Of a stretch of 64,000 bases of DNA, positions 11,545-20,493 are shown in pieces. Position 1 is the first letter of the stretch; each line of letters begins with the position of its first letter. A model generated the notes under the pieces. That model saw only the letters and a program-made list of their open reading frames with translations. It did not search any database and was not told where the DNA came from. The translations under genes were made by a program, and so were the position numbers. The stretch covers positions 62,001 through 126,000 of the forward strand of contig NZ_BMWD01000015.1 of assembly GCF_014651055.1 (NCBI RefSeq), written 5' to 3'. Origin of the DNA: Streptomyces fructofermentans (lineage in GTDB: Bacteria > Actinomycetota > Actinomycetes > Streptomycetales > Streptomycetaceae).

Positions 11545-11680
11545 GTGTTCCCGGCGTCCGCCGGGCAGGGTCGCGGCGCCGGGCCGGACTCCCGCGGACC
11601 CGCGGGACGTCTTGCCGCGCGGGCAGCCGCGATGGCAGGCTCGGCGACATGACCAAGAGAATCGAGTCCTCCGTCCGCCG

Positions 11681-12805
11681 ATGAGCGGGACGCCCGGGAC
11701 GAAGCCGCCCGGAGCCGGGACCTCCCTGTTCGAGCACGCCCTTCGACTCCATGGGGCTACCCCCGACGCCGCGCTGCCGCGGAACGGCGAACCGTACCCG
11801 GACGACGCGTACCGCCGCGGGCGGCCGGCAGCGGAGCATCCGTGTCACCGCGACCGGATCGGGGCCGAGGTCGCCGCGGTCCTCGACGAGCACTTCGCCG
11901 ACCCGGGGACGGACCCCGGTGTGCTGTTCGGCCGCTTCCAGGACATCCACGTCCCCATCCATCCGAACCCGCGCATGGCCGGAGCCGCCGCGCGAGGGGG
12001 AGACCGGGCGCGGGAGGCCGGGCGCCGGCTCGTCGTACACGGTACGGACAGGGACGACGTCGCCGTCGGTCTGGCACTGCTCGCCGAGGTGTGCACCGAG
12101 GACGACATTCCCCTGCTCCGCACCATCGGGCTCCTCTCGTGCTCCTTCGGCGCGCTCGCGGCGCACGCGCTGGAACGGCTGCCGGGTGGTGCGGGTCCTC
12201 TCCTGTGGCTGGCGGACCGGGTGGCCGGCTGGGGCCGGGTCTACGTCGTCGAGTCGTTGTGCCGACTGGCCGACGCGCATCCGGACGTCCGTCCCTGGCT
12301 GCTCCGGACAGCGGTGGACGGGGACTTCCTCAACGGATGCTTCGCGGGCACGGTCGCCGAGACGGTCGACCTCCGCCGGGCACTCGCCGGAACGGCCGCG
12401 GACCCCGGGATCGTGGACCACGCCGGCGAACTCCTCCACGTCCTGACCGGCTGCCAGGGCATGGGAATCACCCTCGCGGACCTCCCGCACGCCGAGGACG
12501 TGCTGGCCGCGTACCTGGGACACCTCGGGCGGCTCGGGCCTTCCCCGCGCCGGTACCGCGCGGTCGCCCATCTGGCCCTGGGCCTCGGTGAAGGCGGTGA
12601 CGTGGGCTCGATCGGCCCCGCCCGACGCTGGTGGACCTTCCGCGACGGCTGTCGCGCACTCCTGGACCGCGAGGAGTGGTGCGCGACGGCGCGAGAGGCT
12701 CTCGCGGCCGGGGACGAGGACATGGCCCGGCTCGCCGAGCGGTCGGCCGGCGACCTGTGTTCGCGGGCGTTCGGCGACGCTCGGCCCTCGCCGCGCCACG
12801 GCTGA
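11681..12805 (+). CDS. Hypothetical protein, 374 aa, helical
   Basis: I do not recognise this protein. The frame is open from 11492, but that part overlaps the nrdJ terminator, so the ATG at 11681 (MSGTPGTKPPG) is preferred; it overlaps by ATGA the stop of an 11-codon reading frame beginning at 11649, which may be chance. The sequence is soluble and Ala/Leu-rich, with helical segments such as RDDVAVGLALLAEVCTEDD, LLRTIGLLSCSFGALAAHAL and HAGELLHVLTGCQGMGITL that look like HEAT/ARM-type helical pairs. The N-terminal block EHPCHRDRIGAEVAAVLDE and FQDIHVPIHPNPRM may be a conserved signature. It ends at a terminator shared with the convergent TerD-like gene. Confidence 0.7.
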   Translation: MSGTPGTKPPGAGTSLFEHALRLHGATPDAALPRNGEPYPDDAYRRGRPAAEHPCHRDRIGAEVAAVLDEHFADPGTDPGVLFGRFQDIHVPIHPNPRMAGAAARGGDRAREAGRRLVVHGTDRDDVAVGLALLAEVCTEDDIPLLRTIGLLSCSFGALAAHALERLPGGAGPLLWLADRVAGWGRVYVVESLCRLADAHPDVRPWLLRTAVDGDFLNGCFAGTVAETVDLRRALAGTAADPGIVDHAGELLHVLTGCQGMGITLADLPHAEDVLAAYLGHLGRLGPSPRRYRAVAHLALGLGEGGDVGSIGPARRWWTFRDGCRALLDREEWCATAREALAAGDEDMARLAERSAGDLCSRAFGDARPSPRHG

Positions 12806-12845
12806 CGGCAGGAGCGGTCGCCCTCCACGGCACCCCGAGCACGCA

Positions 12846-12881
12846 GGAGGGGCGGAACGGTCGATGCCGTTCCGCCCCTCC
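12846..12881. terminator. Bidirectional terminator between convergent genes
   Basis: GGAGGGGCGGAACGG (12846-12860) pairs perfectly with 12867-12881 around the loop TCGATG. It lies 41 bases after the upstream gene and 55 bases after the stop of the minus-strand TerD-like gene. Confidence 0.85.
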
Positions 12882-12935
12882 CGCATGCGCGGGGTCGTGC
12901 TGCGCCGCCCCGTCCGGGGTCGGCCGCTCGCGCGG

Positions 12936-13469
12936 TCAGGATTCGTGCGGGCTGCCCATGATGAGGGCGAAGGCCGCCGGGTCCGCGTCGTAGCCCTGGA
13001 CGCGGGAGTGGAAGAGCCACTCGCCGGTGTCGTCGCGCAGGAACTCCCCGACGGTGGTGGCCGTAGAGCCCAGCACCTCGGCGAAGCCGTCCTCGGCGAG
13101 GACCGTGTAGGCCTCGCGGATCCGCAGGGCCGGATTGCGCACGTCGCCGAAGGCCCGCCGTCCGTCGCGCTGCTGTATGGCGACACCGACCACCACGCGC
13201 GCGTACCGCTTGTCGAGGCGGGTGAGTTCGAGGGTCATCACCTCGTCCCAGCCGAAGCCCTTGCCGTCCTTGCTGTCGCGGTCGAGGTAGATCGTGCCGT
13301 CCGGGGAGCGGCTGCCGAAGTGCACCACGTAGTCGGGTGCTCCGTGCGGGTCCGTCGCGAGGTAGGTGGCGGCGACGACGTCGAGATCGGTGGCCGGTTC
13401 GCCGACGGGACTCGGGTCCCATTTCACCGAGACCTCCGCCTTGCTGATGCCCTTGTTGAGGCCGTTCAC
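12936..13469 (-). CDS. TerD-family calcium-binding stress protein
   Basis: 177 residues from a GTG 5-6 bases after GGAGGGGAGA; upstream frame is not coding. TerD/CABP folds are found in tellurite resistance and general stress proteins and bind Ca2+ through acidic loops. Seen: the N-terminal signature LNKGISKAEVSVKWDPSPVG, DLDVVAATYL, the acidic loop YLDRDSKDGKGFGWDEVM, VVVGVAIQQRDGRRAFGDV and the C-terminal FLRDDTGEWLFHSRVQGYD. It stands alone, without other ter genes, as is common for the many streptomycete TerD paralogues, so a role in tellurite resistance itself is not supported. Confidence 0.85.
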   Translation of the reverse strand: MNGLNKGISKAEVSVKWDPSPVGEPATDLDVVAATYLATDPHGAPDYVVHFGSRSPDGTIYLDRDSKDGKGFGWDEVMTLELTRLDKRYARVVVGVAIQQRDGRRAFGDVRNPALRIREAYTVLAEDGFAEVLGSTATTVGEFLRDDTGEWLFHSRVQGYDADPAAFALIMGSPHES

Positions 13470-13507
13470 CGGATTCTCCCCTCCTGGTCCCCCAGTGTCA
13501 GACACCC

Positions 13508-13524
13508 CAACTGCCTGGCAGTTG
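13508..13524. promoter_or_regulatory. Perfect 17-bp palindrome between divergent genes
   Basis: CAACTGCC-T-GGCAGTTG lies 39 bases upstream of the TerD-like start and about 100 bases upstream of the divergent DUF4937 gene. Its position and symmetry suggest an operator; the regulator is unknown. Confidence 0.5.
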
Positions 13525-13624
13525 AAGCGTGTTGCCCATCGTGCCACGCCCACGGGGGCGCTCGTGCGGAGGCAGTCCACCGGAGCGTGACCGGCGCCAC
13601 GTTCCTGGGCCGTACGATGGCGCG

Positions 13625-14230
13625 GTGCTGGTCAAGTGGATTCGCTGCACCGTGGTGGACCGCCGCGGTTTCGAACGGGGGCAGCGGAAATGGGCGGGGC
13701 TTCTGGGGGAGCCGGGATTCCGGGGACAGGGCGGGGGCTGGAGCCGGGGACGGCGCGAAGTGGCCCACATCTTCTCCTTCTGGGAGAGCCGTGCCTTCTA
13801 CGACTCCTTCATGGCCCGCTCCCATGACCGGCTCGCCTCGACCCAGTCGGGCACGTTCAAGGACGCGCAGGTCAAGCTCTTCGACCACCGTTTCGACGTG
13901 AAGACCGGCTTCGAGCCGCGCTTCACCGAGGCCGACCTGGTCCGGGTGGCGCACTGCCGTGTCCACGAGGAGCGCGCCGAGCACTTCGCGCTGATGCAGG
14001 AGAAGGTCTGGAACCCGGCGATGGCGGGCTCGCCCGGCATGCTGCGCGGCCTCTTCGGCGAGGCGCCGGGCCACGAGTTCCTGGTCCTGTCGATGTGGAA
14101 GTCAGCCGCCGAGCACGGCAAGTACCGGGCCGAACGGGTCGAGCGGCTCGCCCTGCGCGCCCAGATAGAGGCGGACGTCGCGGCGCTCACGGGGGACATC
14201 GTGCAACTGGAACCCACCTGGACGGTCTGA
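13625..14230 (+). CDS. DUF4937 / YdbC-like protein
   Basis: 201 residues, GTG start. A TACGAT -10-like element ends 7 bases before it, so the transcript is probably leaderless; the longer frame to 13529 would cross the promoter. The sequence LVKWIRCTVVDRRGFERGQRKW with a following GGW, HIFSFWESRAFYDSFM and a second similar half (RVAHCRVHEERAEHF, FLVLSMWKSAAEHGKY) suggests two tandem ferredoxin-like alpha-beta barrel units, as in DUF4937 and antibiotic-monooxygenase-like proteins. No catalytic function is assigned. Confidence 0.7.
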   Translation: MLVKWIRCTVVDRRGFERGQRKWAGLLGEPGFRGQGGGWSRGRREVAHIFSFWESRAFYDSFMARSHDRLASTQSGTFKDAQVKLFDHRFDVKTGFEPRFTEADLVRVAHCRVHEERAEHFALMQEKVWNPAMAGSPGMLRGLFGEAPGHEFLVLSMWKSAAEHGKYRAERVERLALRAQIEADVAALTGDIVQLEPTWTV

Positions 14231-14337
14231 CCGGAGCCGACGTGGTGGTCGCGCCGGCCCTGCTTTCGGTCATTCGTTCGGTCGCGGGGCCGGGTCCGCG
14301 AAATCGCCATGTACGACCGGAAACAACCACGATTCGC

Positions 14338-14378
14338 GTGACCTCTGTCGTACGGATTGTGTGACCTGTGCCGTACCG
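14338..14378 (+). promoter_or_regulatory. Pair of 18-bp direct repeats upstream of the phosphatase gene
   Basis: GTGACCTCTGTCGTACGG (14338-14355) and GTGACCTGTGCCGTACCG (14361-14378) agree at 15 of 18 positions with a 23-bp offset. They end 36 bases before a TAGGGT -10-like element (14414) of the leaderless phosphatase gene, a possible activator site. Confidence 0.4.
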
Positions 14379-14426
14379 ACCCCGTACGACTGCTCGAACG
14401 GCCGTGTCCCGATCTAGGGTTTCGGT

Positions 14427-15086
14427 ATGGCACGACCACGGCGCATCGTCCTTGTCCGGCACGGCGAGTCGGTGGGCAATGCCGATGACACGGTGTACGA
14501 GCGTGAACCCGACCACGCCCTGGCGCTCACCGAGCGGGGGTGGGGGCAGGCCGAGGAGACGGGCAAGCGGCTGCGCGAGGTCTTCGGCCGCGAGCGCGTA
14601 AGCGTTTACGTCTCCCCCTACCGCCGTACGCACGAGACCTTCCGCGCCTTTCACCTCGACCCCGACCTCGTGCGCGTGCGCGAGGAGCCGAGGCTGCGCG
14701 AGCAGGACTGGGGGAACTGGCAGGAGCGGCACGACGTACGTCTCCAGAAGGCGTACCGCGACGCCTACGGGCACTTCTTCTACCGCTTCGCGCAGGGGGA
14801 GTCCGGTGCCGACGTCTACGACAGGGTCGGCGGCTTCCTGGAGAGCCTGTACCGCAGCTTCGAGGCGCCCGACCATCCGCCGAACGTGCTCCTGGTGACC
14901 CACGGCCTCGCCATGCGGCTGTTCTGCATGCGCTGGTTCCACTGGACCGTCGCGGAATTCGAGTCGCTCTCGAATCCGGGGAACGCGGAGGTGCGGATGC
15001 TCGTTCTCGGGGAGGACGGCAGGTACACCCTCGACCGCCCCTTCGAACACTGGCGTGATCCGGAACCGTACGGAGTCACCGGATAG
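14427..15086 (+). CDS. Histidine phosphatase (phosphoglycerate mutase-like)
   Basis: 219 residues. The phosphoacceptor motif is LVRHGES near residue 9, the second catalytic Arg lies in SPYRRTHET, and the C-terminal catalytic His is in LLVTHGLAMRLF. These define a cofactor-independent branch of the histidine phosphatase superfamily with varied substrates (sugar phosphates, nucleotides, phosphoproteins). The gene follows a TAGGGT element 7-8 bases upstream of the ATG. The ADP-ribosylglycohydrolase gene begins only 12 bases downstream, so the two are probably co-transcribed and may act on the same kind of phosphoribosyl metabolite; this is inference. Confidence 0.85.
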   Translation: MARPRRIVLVRHGESVGNADDTVYEREPDHALALTERGWGQAEETGKRLREVFGRERVSVYVSPYRRTHETFRAFHLDPDLVRVREEPRLREQDWGNWQERHDVRLQKAYRDAYGHFFYRFAQGESGADVYDRVGGFLESLYRSFEAPDHPPNVLLVTHGLAMRLFCMRWFHWTVAEFESLSNPGNAEVRMLVLGEDGRYTLDRPFEHWRDPEPYGVTG

Positions 15087-15098
15087 AGTGGCAGGGCA

Positions 15099-16022
15099 AT
15101 GACCGCTGACTCCTCTCCCGACGGGCGCATGGACCGCGCCCTGTCCAGCCTGCGCGGACTCGCGGTGGGAGACGCGCTCGGCTCGCAGTTCTTCGTGCCC
15201 GCGAACTACCCGCTGCTCAAGCGCGCCGAGCTGCCGTCCGGTCCCTGGCGGTGGACCGACGACACCGAGATGGCGTCCTCCGTGGTGGCGGTTCTCGCCG
15301 CCCACCGACGCGTCGACCAGGACGCGCTGGCCCACGCCTTCGCCGACCACCACGACGCCGGCCGGGGCTACGGCCCGGCGGTCAGCCGCCTGCTGCGGAT
15401 GATCGCGGAGGGCGGCGACTGGCGCGAACTGGCCTCGGCCCTGTTCAAGGGCCAGGGCTCGTGGGGCAACGGCGCGGCGATGCGGATCGCGCCTCTGGGC
15501 GCCTGGTACGCGGACGATCCGGAGCAGGCCACGCACCAGGCCGAGATCTCGGCCTACCCCACACACCAGCACCGCGAGGCCGTGGTCGGCGCCATGGCCG
15601 TGGCGGCCGCCGCCGCGCTCGCCGCGGCGCCGGGCGGGCCGCCGAGTCCGCAGGCGCTGCTCGACGGAGTCATCGCGCTCGTGCCCCGCAGCGCCGTGGG
15701 CGCCGGGCTGCGACGCGCGCGGGACATGCTCGACTACGGCGACGCGACGACGGTCGCCGCGGTCCTCGGCTGCGGGCGCCGGACGACCGCGCACGACACC
15801 GTGCCGTTCGCCCTCTGGTCCGCCGCGCGCGCCCTGGGCGACTACGCGGCCGGCTTCTGGGCGACGGCCCAGGTGGGCGGGGACATGGACACGACCTGCG
15901 CCATCGTCGGAGGCGTCGTGGCGGCAGGCGGCGGCGCGCCGCCCGCCGAGTGGGTGGAGCGCACCGAGGATCTCCCGGGCTGGCTGCCGGTGGAGGCCGG
16001 GGTCCCGGGGGTCGGCGCGTAG
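15099..16022 (+). CDS. ADP-ribosylglycohydrolase family protein
   Basis: 307 residues. The DraG/ARH fold hydrolyses ADP-ribose from proteins or other acceptors with a dinuclear Mg/Mn site. The metal-binding motifs are clear: GLAVGDALGSQFF near residue 20, WTDDTEMASS near 52, and GGDMDTTCAIVGGVVAA near 260. Also present is GNGAAMRIAPLG. The ATG is 12 bases after the phosphatase stop, giving a two-gene operon. No partner ADP-ribosyltransferase gene is nearby, so this is unlikely to be an antitoxin of an adjacent toxin. Confidence 0.88.
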   Translation: MTADSSPDGRMDRALSSLRGLAVGDALGSQFFVPANYPLLKRAELPSGPWRWTDDTEMASSVVAVLAAHRRVDQDALAHAFADHHDAGRGYGPAVSRLLRMIAEGGDWRELASALFKGQGSWGNGAAMRIAPLGAWYADDPEQATHQAEISAYPTHQHREAVVGAMAVAAAAALAAAPGGPPSPQALLDGVIALVPRSAVGAGLRRARDMLDYGDATTVAAVLGCGRRTTAHDTVPFALWSAARALGDYAAGFWATAQVGGDMDTTCAIVGGVVAAGGGAPPAEWVERTEDLPGWLPVEAGVPGVGA

Positions 16023-16076
16023 CTGCGCCCGGAGGCCCGTATCGGGGTCCGGTGCCCAGTCCTGCCCGCCGCGGCG

Positions 16077-16372
16077 AATCCCGCCCCAGCGTCCAGGCGC
16101 GCCCGCCGTCGTGAATCCGGCCCCAGCGTCCGGTCGCGCCCGCTGTCGTGACTCCGGCCCCAGCGTACGGTCGCGCCCGCTGTCGTGACTCCGGCCCCAG
16201 CGTACGGTCGCGCCCGCTGTCGTGACTCCGGCCCCAGCGTACGGTCGCGCCCGCTGTCGTGAATCCGGCCCCAGCGTACGGTCGCGCCCGCTGTCGTGAA
16301 TCCGGCCCGAGCGTCCGGTCGCGCCCGCTGTCGTGAATCCGGCCCCAGCGTCCGGTCGCGCCCGCCGTCGTG
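16077..16372. repeat. Eight tandem copies of a 37-bp unit
   Basis: The core CCCCAGCG recurs at 16084, 16121, 16158, 16195, 16232, 16269, 16306 (one base changed) and 16343, always 37 bases apart. Middle copies are identical; outer copies carry a few changes. Within each unit CAGCG and CGCTG could form a short stem. The stretch 16023-16680 holds no supportable gene; 37 is not a multiple of three, so a coding role is unlikely. There are no spacers, so it is not a CRISPR. Confidence 0.9.
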
Positions 16373-16680
16373 AGTACGGGTCGCTCGGAGAGCCGTGCCG
16401 CGGACGTCGTTGCTCGCGTGGTCGGCGCTTCGGGCCCGGGTGCGATACCAGGGGCGACTCGGGCAGTGGTCTGTCCCGCCATCTCCCGTCTCACGCGTCT
16501 CTACTGTCACAGCCATGACACAGAAGATCCGTGCCCCGTCCTGGTCGACGCCGCGCGGATAGCCTGCCGCCACGCCGCTTGTTGATCATCACGAGCGCGC
16601 GCCGACGAGACACCGGTCCACGCACGGCTGCCGCCGCGGCCACGGGTGTGCGCCATGCGGGCCGGTCAGGAGGGGGTCCT

Positions 16681-18567
16681 GTGTCCGACACGCCGTCCGA
16701 TGACGAGCCGAGAGAGGCGCAAGCGAAGGATTCGGCGGTCGGGCCGACCGCCGGGGTGGTTGGGGGTGCCGGTGCCGGTGCCGGTGCCGATTCGGCCCGT
16801 GCCGATGCTGATGCCGAGGCCGGCCAGGGCCGCAAGGCCGGTGAGGCCGATGCCGATGCCGATGCCGATTCTGGGGCCGGGGCCGGGGATGCCGAGTCGG
16901 AGGGCGCCGAGTCGGAGGGCGTCGAGGCGGAACGTTCCGTCGCTTCCGGGGCCGCCGGGGTCCGGGTGGCGGCCGGGTCCGTGAGGGCCGCCGCCAAGGC
17001 GGCCGACGCCTCCGGGCGCAATCCGCAGCGCGACCTGGGCCGGGGGCGTGCCGGCGTGCCGGAGGGCCTGCCCGGACCCGCCGTCGAGTCGTGGTTCGCC
17101 GACATCCATGCCGCGCCGCCGGCCCCCGTCATGACCGCCACGCTCTGGTCCGCCCTGGCCACCGGCCTGCTCAGCATGCTCATGCTCGAAGACGGCCTCG
17201 CCCTCAACCTCCTGCTGGTGGCGATACCGGCCACGTTCGGCACGTACGTCGCCGCCCGGAACGCGGGTCGGCAACTGCGCCGATGGACGGTGGTGTGGGG
17301 TGTCGCCGGGTTCGCGCTGCTTGCGATTCCACTGCTCCGCGACGCGGGATGACCTTCGTTCCTCGCTCTCGTCGCGGCCCTCGGCGCGGGGTCCCTGGCC
17401 CTGCACGGCGGGCGTACCTGGACCGGGATGCTGTTCGGCCCGATCGGCCTGTTCACCTCGCTGGTCACCGGCCCCGCGTGGGGCTGGCGCGGGCTGCGGG
17501 CGCGCACCGGCGGCGCCCGGGGCAACGCGGGCCCCGTACTGCGCGCCGTCGCGGTCGCGGCGGTGCTCCTCGTGGTCTTCGGCGCCCTGTTCGCGGGGGC
17601 GGACGCCGCCTTCGCGGAGATCCTCTCCGGGCTCGTGCCGGACGCCTCGGTGTCCGACGGTCCATGGAAGGCGGTCCTTCTCGTCCTCGGTGTGGCGGGC
17701 GCGCTCGCGGCGGCCCACACCGCCGCCGCGCCCGTGCAGTGGGACCGCGTCGAGGTACCCGCCGGCCGCCCCCGGGGCCGCGTCGAATGGGCGCTGCCGC
17801 TGGTCGTGCTCGCCGCGCTCTTCGCCGCCTTCAACGGCGTCCAGCTCGCCGTCCTGCTCGGTGGCTACGACTCCGTACTGGAGCAGACCGGCCTGACGTA
17901 CGCCGAGTACGCGCGCCAGGGGTTCTGGCAACTGCTCATGGTCACCGTCCTCACCCTGCTCGTCATCGTTTTCGCCCTGCGCTGGGCCCCGCGCGACGAC
18001 ACCCGGGACCGCACCCTGGTGCGCGCCGTGCTCGGTACCCTCTGCGCGCTCGCCCTCGTCGTGGTGGCGTCGGCCGTGCGGCGCATGGACATGTACGTGG
18101 ACGCGTACGGGCTGACGCGGCTGAGGATCTCGGTGATGGCCGTGGAACTCTGGTTCGGCCTGGTCATCGTGCTGATCATGGCGGCCGGTGTCTGGGGCGC
18201 CCGCTGGCTGCCGCGCGCGGTGATGGCCAGTGCCGTCGCGGGCGTACTGGCTTTCGGCTTCGCGTCGCCGGACGCCATGATCGCCGAACGCAACGTCCAG
18301 TTGTACGAGAGGACGGGCACCTTCGACCTCGACTACGCGCGTGAGCTGTCGGCGGACGCCGTACCGGCACTCGACGGGCTGGAGGAGCCGCTGCGGTCCT
18401 GTGCGCTGAAGACCGTCGCGCAGGAACTGGAGGACGACGACAAGCCCTGGTACGCCACGAGTTGGGGCGAGGCGCACGCGCGGACCGTGCTCGACGGCAA
18501 GGGAGTGTCCCCGGATGCCGACTGGCGGGTGTGCAGCCGGCTGGGCATGGAGTTGACGTACCGATGA
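16681..18567 (+). pseudogene. DUF4173 (DUF4153-like) membrane protein interrupted by an in-frame TGA
   Basis: A GTG after CAGGAGGGGG begins a protein with a long acidic Ala/Asp/Glu-rich N-terminus (about residues 1-130), then membrane segments. The frame meets TGA at 17350-17352 and continues in the same frame for 405 further codons without another stop. Across the stop the protein reads smoothly: LLAIPLLRDAG, stop, PSFLALVAALGAGSLALHGG. One base change, TGG to TGA, would explain it, restoring a Trp. The second part has about eight membrane segments and the DUF4173 features RRMDMYVDAYGLTRLRISVM and the C-terminal ERNVQLYERTG, LDYARELSADAVPALD. Whether the parts are still made (readthrough, restart near the GTG/ATG at 17428) or the gene is dead cannot be told. 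Function of the family is unknown. Confidence 0.8.
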
Positions 18568-18746
18568 GCTGAACCACGCCCCGTGACAACGGCGTCGCTG
18601 TCCGGGTGACCGGCAACTCGGGTTCGCGGCCGGGTGCGCGGCCGTGGAGGGCTGGTTGTGAGCACCGCGACCTTGCGCGGAGGCCGGGGCAGGCCCCTCC
18701 TGGGGTGTGCCCCGGCCTTCGAGCGTCCGGGCCAGCGGGGTTCCGT

Positions 18747-20294
18747 TCAGGCTCCGGCGGGGCCCGCCGTGCCCGCCAGCGCGTCCAGGTCGCTCCTGCG
18801 GACCCGGATCACCACCGTGGCGACGACCAGGGCGAGCACGGCCATCGCGACCGCCGGGACGAAGGCCGTGGAGATGCCGTGGGCGAGTACCTCGTGGCTC
18901 CAGGGCGCGGGCAGTTGGCGGGTCGAGGCGAACTCCGCCTTCTGCTCGGCCGAGGCCGTGGCCATGAAGTCCTGCACCTGCTTGTCCGCCTCGTTGCGGC
19001 TCGCCGTCCCGAAGACCGTGGTCAGGATCGAGAGGCCGAGCGAACCGCCCACCTGTTGCGTGGCGTTGAGCAGGCCGGAGGCGGCGCCCGCCTCATGCGT
19101 GGCGACTCCGGAGACCGCGGTCAGGGTCAGCGTCACGAAGTTGAGGCCCATGCCGAAGCCGAACAGCAGCATCGGACCGAGCACCCCGCTCGCGTACGAA
19201 CTGGCCGGATCGATGAAGGTCAGCCATCCGAGCCCGACCGCCACGAACGCCGAGCCGATCGTCATGAACGGCTTCGGACCGAACACGGGCAGGAACCGTT
19301 GCGACAGACCCGCGCCGACCACGATCGCGACCGTCACGGGCAGGAAGGCGAGGCCCGCCTCGATCGGCGTGTACAGCAGCACGTTCTGCACGAAGAGAAC
19401 GATGAAGAAGAACATGCCGAACATCGCCGCGGCCAGGCTCAGCATGATCACGTACGTACCGGAGCGGTTGCGGTCGGCGAACATCCGCAGGGGTGTGATC
19501 GGTTCCTTGGCGCGGCTCTCGATCAGTGCGAAGGACACGAGCAGGACCACCGCGGCACCGAACGAGCCGATGGTGAGGCTGTCCCGCCACCCCTCCTCCG
19601 AGGCCCGGATGAATCCGTACACGAGGGAGGCCATACCGGCCGTCGAGGTGAGCGCGCCCGCGATGTCGAAGCGTCCCGGGTGCCGTTCCGACTCGCTGAT
19701 GTAGATCGGCGCGACCACGGCGATCAGCAGGCCGATGGGCACGTTGACGAAGAGGACCCAGCGCCAGTCGAGCCACTCCGTGAGCATTCCGCCGGCCAGC
19801 AGGCCGATGGCGCCGCCACCCGCCGAGACGGCCGCGAAGACGCCGAACGCCCTGTTGCGCTCGGGCCCTTCGGGGAACGTCGTGGTGATCAGCGCGAGCG
19901 AGGTGGGGGAGGCGATCGCGCCGCCCACTCCCTGGAGCGCGCGCGCCGCCAGCAACTGCCACGGCTCCTGGGCGAGTCCACCGAGCAGCGAGGCGGCCGT
20001 GAAGAGCAGGATGCCGGTCATGAAGACCCGGCGACGGCCGAGGATGTCACCGGCGCGGCCGCCGAGCAGCAGCAGACCGCCGAACGTGAGTGTGTAGGCG
20101 CTCACGACCCAGGTGAGGTCGGTGGTGGAGAACTTGAGGGCGCCTTGAATGTGCGGGAGCGCGATGTTCACAATCGTCGCGTCCAGTACCACCATGAGTT
20201 GGCAGGCCGCGATGACGGTGAGCGCGATGCCGGGATGCCCCTCCCGGCGGGCCGCTCCTGGCTTCTGATCCTGAATCAACGGAGAGGTTGTCAC
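18747..20294 (-). CDS. MFS drug efflux transporter, DHA2 (EmrB/QacA) family, 14 membrane segments
   Basis: 515 residues, GTG start. The N-terminal segment MVVLDATIVNIALPHIQ is the hallmark of DHA2 proton antiporters, followed by the motif A region GGRAGDILGRRRVF and motif C-like GVGGAIASPTSLALI. Fourteen hydrophobic segments can be drawn and the end (VIRVRRSDLDAL) is cytoplasmic. It exports hydrophobic compounds. The divergent TetR gene and the two identical operators in the shared 199-bp gap indicate that it is the target of that repressor. Confidence 0.9.
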   Translation of the reverse strand: MTTSPLIQDQKPGAARREGHPGIALTVIAACQLMVVLDATIVNIALPHIQGALKFSTTDLTWVVSAYTLTFGGLLLLGGRAGDILGRRRVFMTGILLFTAASLLGGLAQEPWQLLAARALQGVGGAIASPTSLALITTTFPEGPERNRAFGVFAAVSAGGGAIGLLAGGMLTEWLDWRWVLFVNVPIGLLIAVVAPIYISESERHPGRFDIAGALTSTAGMASLVYGFIRASEEGWRDSLTIGSFGAAVVLLVSFALIESRAKEPITPLRMFADRNRSGTYVIMLSLAAAMFGMFFFIVLFVQNVLLYTPIEAGLAFLPVTVAIVVGAGLSQRFLPVFGPKPFMTIGSAFVAVGLGWLTFIDPASSYASGVLGPMLLFGFGMGLNFVTLTLTAVSGVATHEAGAASGLLNATQQVGGSLGLSILTTVFGTASRNEADKQVQDFMATASAEQKAEFASTRQLPAPWSHEVLAHGISTAFVPAVAMAVLALVVATVVIRVRRSDLDALAGTAGPAGA

Positions 20295-20317
20295 TATTGT
20301 TCCCCCACAGAGGTGTT

Positions 20318-20385
20318 AGTGAACGCTCGCGTTCACTGCCATGCAAACGGTAGTGAATCCCCGACAGTGAACGCAAGCGTTCACT
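20318..20385. promoter_or_regulatory. Two 20-bp palindromic TetR operators
   Basis: AGTGAACGCTCGCGTTCACT (20318-20337) and AGTGAACGCAAGCGTTCACT (20366-20385) share both 9-bp arms and differ only in the two central bases. They lie 48 bp apart, one just upstream of the MFS gene and the other toward the TetR gene, so the repressor probably controls both directions. Confidence 0.85.
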
Positions 20386-20493
20386 GAACTTGCTTCCGGA
20401 TTGCGTCACTTGACCGCTCGCGGATCCCCCGGTCCGCTGGGTGCGTGCCCGTTCGCGCACGCACCGCACAACCGCCCAAACGGAGACACGCTC

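Noticed and set aside
12936..13469. Tellurite-resistance operon.
   Set aside because: Only one TerD-like gene is present without terZABC partners.
16077..16372. Possible CRISPR array, because of the regular spacing.
   Set aside because: Copies are head-to-tail with no unique spacers and there are no cas genes near.
16681..18567. Frameshift in the DUF4173 gene.
   Set aside because: Both parts are in the same frame; only a TGA at 17350-17352 separates them.
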